This document shows positions 1 through 5,094 of a stretch of 5,094 bases of DNA, piece by piece. Source of the stretch: Mycobacterium sp. (lineage in GTDB: Bacteria > Actinomycetota > Actinomycetes > Mycobacteriales > Mycobacteriaceae). The stretch's first letter is position 1. Each line of letters begins with the position of its first letter. The stretch is from positions 1 to 5,094 of the forward strand of contig VERS01000212.1 in NCBI GenBank assembly GCA_018882545.1, in the 5' to 3' direction. A program made the translations under genes and the position numbers. The notes under the pieces are model-generated. The model ran no database searches. It saw only the letters and a program-made list of their open reading frames with translations, and was not told the DNA's origin.

Positions 1-743
1 GGGCAGTGCTGGCCGCGGCGGTGATGGCGCTGGGGTTCCTGACCTTCTTCGGACTGGTCGGCCTGCTGACGATTCCGCTGGCCTCCACAGTGCAGCGTTA
101 CCTGCCCTACGGCACCGTGCTGATCGGCTGCGGGCTGGTGGCCCTCGGGGTGTGGATGCTGTCCGGCCGGACACTGCCCGGGCTGCCGGGCGGTCTGGGT
201 GAGCGGTGGGCGCCCACGGCCCGAGTCGGGTCGATGTTCGGCTACGGAGTCGGTTATGCGGCGGCATCGCTGTCGTGCACCGTGGGACCCTTCCTGGCGG
301 TCACCGGCAGCAGTCTGCGCAGCGGTTCGCTCCCGGCCGCAGTGGGTGTCTACCTGGCCTACGGTGCCGGTATCGGGCTGGTCGTCGGGGTTCTCGCGGT
401 CGCCGTCGCGCTGGCCAGTTCGACGGCGGTGAGCCGGATGCGCCGGGTGCTGCCCTACGTCAACCGGGCCGGTGGCGTGCTGCTGGTGGCCGTCGGTCTC
501 TACGTCGCCTACTACGGCTGGTATGAGCTGCGGCTGTTCGAGGGGGGCGGCGCGGCGGAGGATCCGGTGATCAGCGCGGCTGGACGCATCCAGCGGACGG
601 TGGCCGGGTGGGTCTACCAAGTCGGTGCCTGGCCGTGGCTGCTGGCGTTGGGGCTGACGATCGTGGTCACATGGGCGGGTTCCCGGCACCGGCGGCGTCG
701 TCCGGCCGCTGCGGAATCGGCGACGGTAGACTCCGCGGCATGA
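1..743 (+). CDS. CcdA/DsbD-family thiol-disulfide transport membrane protein, 5'-truncated by window edge
   Basis: Members of this family carry reducing electrons across the cytoplasmic membrane from thioredoxin to extracytoplasmic thiol proteins, for example in cytochrome c maturation. The visible 246 residues are very hydrophobic. Counting the GTG at base 6 as residue 1, I see probable membrane segments near 2-26, 33-53, 77-100, 108-136, 153-172 and 206-226, then a basic tail (RHRRRRP). The stretch SLSCTVGPF (Cys91) matches the second redox-cysteine segment of CcdA proteins. The partner cysteine, normally in the first helix in an NPC-type motif, is absent because the gene begins before the window: the frame is open back to base 3 and the GTG at 6 lies inside a helix with no visible ribosome site. 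The stop TGA overlaps the next gene's ATG. Family assignment is fairly firm; the actual partner protein is unknown. It could serve a thiol pathway other than cytochrome c. Confidence 0.8.
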   Translation, partial: AVLAAAVMALGFLTFFGLVGLLTIPLASTVQRYLPYGTVLIGCGLVALGVWMLSGRTLPGLPGGLGERWAPTARVGSMFGYGVGYAAASLSCTVGPFLAVTGSSLRSGSLPAAVGVYLAYGAGIGLVVGVLAVAVALASSTAVSRMRRVLPYVNRAGGVLLVAVGLYVAYYGWYELRLFEGGGAAEDPVISAAGRIQRTVAGWVYQVGAWPWLLALGLTIVVTWAGSRHRRRRPAAAESATVDSAA

Positions 744-1030
744 CTGGCCCCCGAACAACGAACGTTCGCCGGTTCGCCGGCACCGCGGCAGCCGTACTGG
801 CTCTGGTCGGAGGCCCGGCAGCGCTGACCACCATCGCCCCCAGCGGCACCGCGTACGCCGACGTATGCGCCAGCGCCGGCCGACGCATCTCGGTCAGCGG
901 GTGCGCGAACCTGTCCGACGTGATGGCGCCGTACGTGCTCCCGCAGGACGCCTACGCCCCGATCACCCCGAACGCCAGCGCGTGCGTGGGCTGGAACGGC
1001 CGCTGGGTCAGCGCCAACACCTGCACGTAG
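740..1030 (+). CDS. Small exported four-cysteine protein, hypothetical
   Basis: I do not recognise a named family. The 96-residue product starts with a basic stretch (RTTNVRR), then a hydrophobic core at about 13-33, and an AYA-D sequence at 38-41 that fits signal peptidase I cleavage after residue 40. The mature part would be about 56 residues with Cys43, Cys55, Cys82 and Cys95, enough for two disulfides, and a WNGRW motif at 85-89. The ATG at 740 overlaps the TGA of the ccdA-like gene (ATGA) and no strong Shine-Dalgarno sequence precedes it, so translation probably depends on reinitiation after the upstream gene. The frame stays open upstream to 608, but that part overlaps the ccdA-like coding sequence and would bury the signal peptide. 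The pairing with a thiol-transport protein suggests a disulfide-related role, which is inference. The protein is small, so the gene call rests on start context, signal peptide and cysteine pattern. Confidence 0.72.
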   Translation: MTGPRTTNVRRFAGTAAAVLALVGGPAALTTIAPSGTAYADVCASAGRRISVSGCANLSDVMAPYVLPQDAYAPITPNASACVGWNGRWVSANTCT

Positions 1031-1068
1031 GCCCGATAACGTAGGCCCAATAGTTGGGGTACAGAGAG

Positions 1069-1116
1069 AACCCGGGTGGGGTTCTAGTTTCCCGACACGA
1101 CGGGCCCACCCGGGTT
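1069..1116. terminator. Hairpin between convergent genes, probable bidirectional terminator
   Basis: AACCCGGGTGGG at 1069-1080 pairs perfectly with CCCACCCGGGTT at 1105-1116, a 12-bp stem. The 24-base loop can itself fold (CCCG at 1091-1094 with CGGG at 1101-1104). It lies 38 bases after the stop of the secreted-protein gene and 21 bases beyond the stop of the minus-strand GjpA-like gene. The T runs after the stem are short in both directions (TTT on plus, CTCTCT on minus), which is common in high-GC actinobacteria but weakens the case for a classical intrinsic terminator. Confidence 0.6.
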
Positions 1117-1137
1117 TCAGAACTATCCGCCTGTGAC

Positions 1138-2631
1138 TCACACAGCGGCGCGTCCTCCGCGATGTCCGCCCGATACGCCGCCGGCATCGGGACCCGACCC
1201 AACGCCGACCGATCCGGACCTGCCGGCACCCCGACGCGCCGGCGCCGCAGGGGCGTCCTCGATTTTGCCGAGATCCGCGGCGAGGGAGGCGGCGTCCGGA
1301 GCCGACGCAGCTTCCGTGATGGCCGGGATGGTCGGCACCGCAGGTGTTGCCGGCACCGCCGGGGTCTGATCGACCGGCGCGGCGGCGGGGACGTCCGGGG
1401 CGGATGCCGCTGCAGCGGCCGCCGGCACCGTGGAGGCGGCCTTGGCTTGCGCAACCGGCGGGGTCACCTTCAATACCGAGGCCAGGGACTGGTTGAAGCC
1501 GACCAGCGATCCGCCGAGGCCGGTGGGAATACCCTGACCAGCGTTATTGACAATGAACCCTTCGCCACCAGGAGGGCCGCCGAGCTGGTTGAACAGCACA
1601 CCACCGTTATATGTCGTGGCCGGGGGCCCGTCCGTCGGAGTGATGTTGAGCAAGCCGCCCAGGTTCAGCCCGACACTGCCGAGGGCGGCGCTGCCCGTGA
1701 GCTTTTCAACGACCGCGGTGAGATCGAGAAAAGCCCCGTTGAACACGGCGCTGGTCATGTTCGTCGGAATGTTGACGATGTCGTAGACAGCGTCCAGGTA
1801 TTTGCCCGCCTTCAGGTTCGCACCAAAGGAGGTGAAGCTGTTGATCAGGCTCGCGACCGGGGCGAGCACCGGTCCCAGCGCTCCCATCACCAGGCCGCTG
1901 GAGAGGGTTTGCGACCAGGTCAGCACCGGCGCGAACTGAGTGAAATATTTGTAGAGCGTGTTAATCCCGCCGGGGGCTTCCGGGGCATAGAGTCCCGTGG
2001 GCGGTGGGGGTGTGAGCGTGCCGCTTTCGAGAGTTAGTCCGGCGGCGATTTGCAGAAGCAATAAGTTGACCTGGGCAGGCGAGGTTCCGTACCCGTCCGT
2101 GCCCACTGTGGAATCAGAGGTGTAGAACGGTGCGTCGCCGATAACGGTGAGGGGAAGCGTCATGGTCGAGACGAGCTTGTCGGTCGGCTTACCCTGACAG
2201 GGATTGGGGTCGCAGAATTTGAAGGTGGTCGTGCTTCCCGGGTCGAATGGAAGCTTGAGGGCCTTGGTGAGGTTGGCCCCGATCTGGTCGGCGAACGCGG
2301 CGAAGCCGGGCCCGAATCCGGCCAAGCCGCCGCCGAAAATCTCCTTGGCGTAGATCCCCCAGTTGTTGGCGAGGACCTTCGCCACCGGGAACGGATCGGA
2401 AGCCCACACCTTGGCCAGCGTCGTGGCGTTGGCGGTCGTCGTCTTGACGGCGTCGACGACGGCCTGGAACGGGTTGACCGTGGCGGCGAGGTCCACGGCG
2501 AGGTCGCTGACCACGTGCTGGCGCACGAGTGCGACGTGGTCGGGGACGGGCTGTACCGGGGTGAGGGTGATGGCGCCCACCCCGAGGGCGGCGATGCCCG
2601 TCGTGAGGTAGGTGCGAGCAGTGATGTTCAT
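1138..2631 (-). CDS. Exported GjpA-like cell-envelope protein (putative outer-membrane porin family)
   Basis: The 497-residue product resembles mycobacterial proteins grouped with Gordonia GjpA, which is described as an outer-membrane channel; whether this copy forms a pore is not visible. The N-terminus (ARTYLTTGIAALGVGAITLT, residues 5-24) is a signal-like hydrophobic segment, but there is no clean AxA cleavage site. The middle holds long alternating hydrophobic and Gly/Asn-rich stretches, a close cysteine pair CDPNPC at 140-145, and a segment around 278-304 (YLDAVYDIVNIPTNM, then FLDLT) that I associate with this family. From about 390 to 460 the sequence is Ala/Pro-rich low complexity, and the last 37 residues are Gly/Arg/Ser-rich. 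I chose ATG 2631 because AGGAG sits six bases upstream; the TTG at 2637 would lie directly on that ribosome site. The gene stands divergent from a TetR gene, 216 bases apart, and ends facing the secreted-protein gene. Coding is certain; the family is likely; the porin role is tentative. Confidence 0.72.
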   Translation of the reverse strand: MNITARTYLTTGIAALGVGAITLTPVQPVPDHVALVRQHVVSDLAVDLAATVNPFQAVVDAVKTTTANATTLAKVWASDPFPVAKVLANNWGIYAKEIFGGGLAGFGPGFAAFADQIGANLTKALKLPFDPGSTTTFKFCDPNPCQGKPTDKLVSTMTLPLTVIGDAPFYTSDSTVGTDGYGTSPAQVNLLLLQIAAGLTLESGTLTPPPPTGLYAPEAPGGINTLYKYFTQFAPVLTWSQTLSSGLVMGALGPVLAPVASLINSFTSFGANLKAGKYLDAVYDIVNIPTNMTSAVFNGAFLDLTAVVEKLTGSAALGSVGLNLGGLLNITPTDGPPATTYNGGVLFNQLGGPPGGEGFIVNNAGQGIPTGLGGSLVGFNQSLASVLKVTPPVAQAKAASTVPAAAAAASAPDVPAAAPVDQTPAVPATPAVPTIPAITEAASAPDAASLAADLGKIEDAPAAPARRGAGRSGSVGVGSGPDAGGVSGGHRGGRAAV

Positions 2632-2635
2632 GGTC

Positions 2636-2642
2636 AACTCCT
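2636..2642 (-). promoter_or_regulatory. Ribosome binding site that sets the GjpA-like start
   Basis: Read on the minus strand, CAGGAGTTGACCATG places the AGGAG core six bases before ATG 2631. This spacing is near ideal and excludes the in-frame TTG at 2637, which overlaps the end of the core. Confidence 0.75.
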
Positions 2643-2695
2643 GTTGGCGTGGACGGCAAGTCGGGTCTGACCGGCCTCGGGCGAAAGCTAGCGGG

Positions 2696-2710
2696 CGCCG
2701 GGCCCCGGCG
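2696..2710. repeat. GC-rich 15-bp palindrome upstream of the GjpA-like gene
   Basis: CGCCGGG at 2696-2702 and CCCGGCG at 2704-2710 are perfect inverted copies around one central base, about 65 bases before ATG 2631. It could be a protein-binding site or, if transcribed, a leader hairpin. In DNA this rich in G and C such palindromes also arise by chance, so I make no functional claim. Confidence 0.35.
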
Positions 2711-2725
2711 AGGCGGAGAACTCGG

Positions 2726-2743
2726 TTAAATTTGCGGATTTAA
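2726..2743. promoter_or_regulatory. AT-rich inverted repeat, candidate TetR operator
   Basis: TTAAAT at 2726-2731 and ATTTAA at 2738-2743 are exact inverted half-sites separated by six bases. A second, overlapping palindrome GATT-T-AATC covers 2737-2745. The tract stands out as AT-rich within GC-rich surroundings and lies about 95 bases from the GjpA-like start and 105 bases from the TetR start, a position from which a bound repressor could affect both. TetR proteins bind palindromes of roughly this size, but no known consensus is matched. Confidence 0.4.
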
Positions 2744-2765
2744 TCAATCACGGCCGGTGTGCTCC

Positions 2766-2771
2766 TACAGT
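2766..2771 (+). promoter_or_regulatory. Possible -10 element for the TetR gene
   Basis: TACAGT fits the TANNNT pattern of actinobacterial housekeeping promoters and lies 76 bases before the GTG start. No convincing -35 hexamer is seen at the usual distance, so this is a weak call. I found no good promoter for the divergent gene. Confidence 0.25.
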
Positions 2772-2785
2772 GTGTTTAGACCGAT

Positions 2786-2810
2786 GGTTCATTTCGCGAA
2801 CTTTGGAACC
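2786..2810. promoter_or_regulatory. Nested inverted repeats in the TetR leader, second operator candidate
   Basis: The perfect 8-base palindrome TTCGCGAA occupies 2793-2800. Around it, GGTTC at 2786-2790 is inverted both as GAAC at 2798-2801 (sharing GTTC) and as GAACC at 2806-2810. The cluster lies just downstream of the possible -10 element and 37 bases before the TetR start, which would suit autorepression. This is based on symmetry and position only. Confidence 0.4.
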
Positions 2811-2837
2811 CGGCGTCCGCCCGCCCCGGGGAAGATC

Positions 2838-2841
2838 GGAG
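2838..2841 (+). promoter_or_regulatory. Ribosome binding site that sets the TetR start
   Basis: GGAG ends six bases before GTG 2848. The adjacent in-frame GTG at 2845 is only three bases away from it, too close for efficient initiation, which favours 2848. Confidence 0.5.
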
Positions 2842-2847
2842 CTTGTG

Positions 2848-3495
2848 GTGCCGCAGTCCAGATCCGCCCAAACTCGGGAGGCGATCCGTTCTGTCGCGGT
2901 GGACCTTTTCATCAACACCGGATACCTCGAGACGGACGTCAAGGCGATCACGCGGGCGGCCGATCTCACCCCGGGCGCGTTCTACTACCACTTCGCCTCC
3001 AAAGAAGCGCTGGTCGTGGAGATCATCGCCGAGGGGTGGTCGCGGATCTGGAATCTCATCATCGGCCGTCTCCAAGCCGCCGAACCGGGACTGGAGAACG
3101 TCATCGCCGCGACACTGGCCCAGGCCGAATTATTGACGACAGATCAATTCGTCTGGGTGGCAATCCAACTCAATCTCGCGTGCGGCCACCTCAGCGTCGA
3201 CGGGTACCGGGATCTCCGGCACCAGTACGACAGGTTCATCAACACCGTGGCCACGCATCTTCGGCCGTCCGACATCCGGGCCGATGTCGCGCCGGAGGAC
3301 GTCGGCCAGTTGATCTGGATCCTGCTGCTGGGGAGCAGCCAACTACCCGTCTCGGGACCCGCGTTCGGCGCCGCCCACGAACAGATTCCCCAGGCGGTCA
3401 AGAACTGGAAGTTCCTGCTGCGCGCCATCGCCCCGCCGGAGTCGCTGCCGCGGTTCGAGGAGGAACTGACGCGTCAGGCCGCGCAGTACAGCTGA
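2848..3495 (+). CDS. TetR-family transcriptional repressor
   Basis: The 215-residue product has the usual TetR length and plan. Residues 9-56 form the N-terminal DNA-binding domain: helix 1 (TREAIRSVAVDLF), a turn with NTGY, then the helix-turn-helix DVKAITRAADLTPGAFYYHF ending at Phe49 and followed by SKEAL. This is the classic TetR signature. Residues from about 60 onward are a mostly helical ligand-binding and dimerisation domain with no family-specific residues that I can use to name the ligand. The start GTG 2848 has GGAG six bases upstream and leaves eight residues before helix 1; longer in-frame starts (GTG 2770) would add a Pro/Arg-rich extension encoded by what looks like promoter and operator DNA. 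It lies head to head with the GjpA-like gene over inverted repeats, so it probably represses itself and perhaps that gene. It ends in a strong terminator facing katG. Confidence 0.92.
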   Translation: MPQSRSAQTREAIRSVAVDLFINTGYLETDVKAITRAADLTPGAFYYHFASKEALVVEIIAEGWSRIWNLIIGRLQAAEPGLENVIAATLAQAELLTTDQFVWVAIQLNLACGHLSVDGYRDLRHQYDRFINTVATHLRPSDIRADVAPEDVGQLIWILLLGSSQLPVSGPAFGAAHEQIPQAVKNWKFLLRAIAPPESLPRFEEELTRQAAQYS

Positions 3496-3507
3496 CGCCG
3501 CCGCGCA

Positions 3508-3541
3508 AAACGCTCGGCTGGGAAAACCCAGCCGAGCGTTT
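3508..3541. terminator. Strong bidirectional terminator between the TetR gene and katG
   Basis: AAACGCTCGGCTGGG at 3508-3522 and its exact reverse complement at 3527-3541 make a 15-bp perfect stem with an AAAA loop. A further GC/GC pair (3505-3506 with 3542-3543) can extend it past one bulged A. The stem ends in TTT on both strands because its outer pairs are A-T. It begins 13 bases after the TetR stop and ends 16 bases beyond the katG stop, so it can serve both convergent genes. Confidence 0.88.
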
Positions 3542-3557
3542 GCCTGATAACGAGGGA

Positions 3558-5094
3558 CTACCGGTGCAGGTCGAACCGGTCGTTGTCCATTACCTTGACC
3601 CACGCCGAGACGAAGTCGTTGACGAACTTCTCGTGCGCGTCGTCGGAGGCGTAGACCTCGGCGAGTGACCGCAACACCGAGTTCGAGCCGAAGACGAGGT
3701 CATTGGCGGTCGCCGTCCACTTCTGCGCACCGGTCTTGCGGTCGGTGCCCTCGTAGACGTTCTCCGCGGCCTGCGACACCTTCCACTCGGTGTCCATGCT
3801 GAGCAGGTTGACGAAGAAGTCGTTGCTCAGCACGCCGGGCCGGTCGGTGAAGACGCCGTGCCTGGTGCCGCCGTGGGTGGCGCCCAGTGCCCGCAGGCCG
3901 CCGACCACCGCCGTCATCTCCGGGGCGGTCAGGTTCAGCATGTAGGCCTTATCGAGCAGCAACCGCTCCAGCGGCATCTTCTCGCCGGAGGCGAAGTAGT
4001 TGCGGAATCCGTCGGCACGCGGCTCGAGGAACCTCATGGCCTCGGCGTCGGTGTGGGCCTGGTCGGCGTCGGTGCGGCCCGGATGGAACGGCACGGTCAC
4101 CGCGACCCCGGCGTCCTCGGCGGCTTTCTCGACCGCAGCCGAACCGGCGAGCACGATCAGGTCGGCCAGCGAGATCTTCTTGCCGCCGTCGGCCGAACCG
4201 TTGAACTCCTGCTGGATCTTCTCCAGGACCGGGAGCACCGTGGCCAGCTTGGCCGGCTCGTTGGCCTCCCAATTGCGCTGCGGCTCAAGGCGAATACGAC
4301 CGCCGTTGGCGCCGCCGCGCTTGTCGGTACCACGGAAGCTGGCCGCCGCCGCCCACGCGGTGGAGACCAGGTCGGCCACCGGGATGCCCGAGTCGAGGAC
4401 CTTGGCCTTCAGAGCCGCCACGTCGGCGTCGTCGACCAGTGGGTGGTCGACGGCCGGAACCGGGTCCTGCCACAGCTGCGCCTCGGGGACGTCGGGTCCG
4501 AGGAAACGCGCCACCGGGCCCATGTCGCGGTGCAGCAGCTTGTACCAGGCCCTTGCGAAGGCGTCGGCGAGTTCCTCCGGGTGTTCCAGCCAGCGGCGGG
4601 TGATCTTGCCGTAGATCGGATCGACCCGCATCGACACGTCGGTCACCAGCATGGTGGGCTTGCGCTTGGGGCCGTCGAACGGATCGGGGATGACCGCCTC
4701 GGCGTCCTTGGCGACGAACTGCCACGCACCGGCCGGGCTCTTCTCCAACTCCCACTCGTAGCCGTACAGCGTCTCCAGATAGCCGTTGTCCCACTTGGTC
4801 GGGTTGGGCTTCCACACCACCTCCAGACCCGAGGTGATGGCGTCCTTGCCAACACCGCTGCCGAAGCTGCTCTTCCAGCCGATCAGCTGGTCTTCGATCG
4901 GAGCGGCCTCGGGATTCGGGCCCATGTGATCCTCGAGGGAGGCGCCGTGGGTCTTGCCGAAGCTGTGGCCGCCGACGATCAGCGCGGCGGTCTCCACGTC
5001 GTTCATCGCCATCCGGCCGAAGGTCTCGCGGATGTCGTGCGCGGCGGCCAGCGGGTCGGGCTTGCCGTTGGGGCCCTGCGGGTTGACATAGATC
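3558..5094 (-). CDS. katG: Catalase-peroxidase KatG, N-terminal part beyond window edge
   Basis: KatG is a cytoplasmic heme enzyme that removes hydrogen peroxide by catalase and peroxidase reactions; in mycobacteria it also activates isoniazid. The window holds 511 residues; compared with the 740-residue M. tuberculosis enzyme about 228 are missing at the N-terminus, including the distal Arg-Trp-His. Numbering from the first full codon at 5093, I see Tyr2 in YVNPQGPNG and Met28 in GRMAMND, equivalents of Tyr229 and Met255 of the Met-Tyr-Trp adduct; His43 in [11 protein letters not shown], the proximal heme ligand (His270); Ser88 in DAITSG (Ser315); Trp94 (Trp321); Asp152 (Asp381); and Arg189 in HRDMGP, the mobile arginine (Arg418). 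The C-terminal peroxidase-like domain is complete, ending DRFDLHR. The frame is open to the window edge, so the ATG at 5012, which is the Met255 codon, is not the start. A two-residue deletion after AKDA is the only gap seen. The promoter and any neighbouring furA lie outside. Confidence 0.97.
   Translation of the reverse strand, partial: IYVNPQGPNGKPDPLAAAHDIRETFGRMAMNDVETAALIVGGHSFGKTHGASLEDHMGPNPEAAPIEDQLIGWKSSFGSGVGKDAITSGLEVVWKPNPTKWDNGYLETLYGYEWELEKSPAGAWQFVAKDAEAVIPDPFDGPKRKPTMLVTDVSMRVDPIYGKITRRWLEHPEELADAFARAWYKLLHRDMGPVARFLGPDVPEAQLWQDPVPAVDHPLVDDADVAALKAKVLDSGIPVADLVSTAWAAAASFRGTDKRGGANGGRIRLEPQRNWEANEPAKLATVLPVLEKIQQEFNGSADGGKKISLADLIVLAGSAAVEKAAEDAGVAVTVPFHPGRTDADQAHTDAEAMRFLEPRADGFRNYFASGEKMPLERLLLDKAYMLNLTAPEMTAVVGGLRALGATHGGTRHGVFTDRPGVLSNDFFVNLLSMDTEWKVSQAAENVYEGTDRKTGAQKWTATANDLVFGSNSVLRSLAEVYASDDAHEKFVNDFVSAWVKVMDNDRFDLHR

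Noticed and set aside
6..8. GTG at base 6 as the true start of the CcdA-like gene
   Set aside because: The frame is open to the window edge, the first redox helix of the family is missing, and the codon falls inside a membrane segment. The gene is cut, not short.
740..800. Twin-arginine export signal in the small secreted protein
   Set aside because: An RRF sequence is present at residues 10-12 but lacks the preceding Ser/Thr and the following Leu-Lys pattern; a general Sec signal with AYA cleavage fits better.
614..1141. Minus-strand open frame of 175 codons opposite the secreted-protein gene
   Set aside because: It spans the intergenic hairpin and is antisense to two plus-strand genes; the plus-strand small gene has a signal peptide and coupling to support it.
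1054..2037. Long plus-strand open frame of 327 codons opposite the GjpA-like gene
   Set aside because: Its product is Arg/Gly-rich and structureless and lies antisense to a well-supported gene; long false frames are normal at this GC content.
2635..2637. TTG 2637 as the start of the GjpA-like gene
   Set aside because: It abuts the AGGAG core, while ATG 2631 has proper spacing.
2770..2847. GTG 2770 as the TetR start, giving 241 residues
   Set aside because: The extra 26 residues resemble no TetR extension, have no clear ribosome site, and cover the inverted repeats. GTG 2848 has GGAG at six bases.
2757..3668. Plus-strand open frame of 303 codons overlapping the TetR gene and the katG end
   Set aside because: It runs through the strong terminator and overlaps the TetR gene in another frame; its Arg/Pro/Gly-rich product looks like a frame shadow.
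5010..5012. ATG at 5012 as the start of katG
   Set aside because: The 27 codons upstream encode YVNPQGPNG and DIRETF, conserved KatG sequence; this ATG is the adduct methionine equivalent to Met255.

Overview
The window looks like chromosomal DNA from a high-GC actinobacterium, most likely a Mycobacterium or Mycolicibacterium. Three things point there: a KatG that aligns residue by residue with the remembered M. tuberculosis protein, a cell-envelope protein resembling the mycobacterial/Gordonia GjpA family, and strongly G/C-ending codons. No ribosomal or tRNA gene, insertion sequence, CRISPR array or prophage signature is visible. I regard this as ordinary chromosomal sequence, and I do not see a clearly new multi-gene system.

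Layout from left to right. (1) Bases 1-743, plus strand: the 3' part of a CcdA/DsbD-type thiol-transport membrane protein, cut by the left edge. (2) Bases 740-1030, plus strand: a 96-residue exported protein with four cysteines, whose ATG overlaps the ccdA-like stop codon (ATGA), so the two are probably translationally coupled. (3) Bases 1069-1116: a hairpin between convergent genes, probably a shared terminator. (4) Bases 1138-2631, minus strand: a 497-residue exported GjpA-like envelope protein with a long Ala/Pro tail. (5) Bases 2632-2847: a divergent intergenic region with several inverted repeats. (6) Bases 2848-3495, plus strand: a TetR-family repressor. (7) Bases 3508-3541: a 15-bp perfect stem with an AAAA loop, a terminator between convergent genes. 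(8) Bases 3558-5094, minus strand: the 3' two thirds of katG, catalase-peroxidase, cut by the right edge.

How the parts may work together. The CcdA-like protein and the four-cysteine secreted protein form a plausible thiol-redox pair outside the cytoplasm. The TetR regulator sits head to head with the GjpA-like gene over palindromic DNA, the classic arrangement for a repressor that controls itself and its divergent neighbour. KatG is an independent peroxide-defence gene facing the TetR gene; its own promoter lies beyond the window. These functional links are inferred from gene order, not shown by the sequence.
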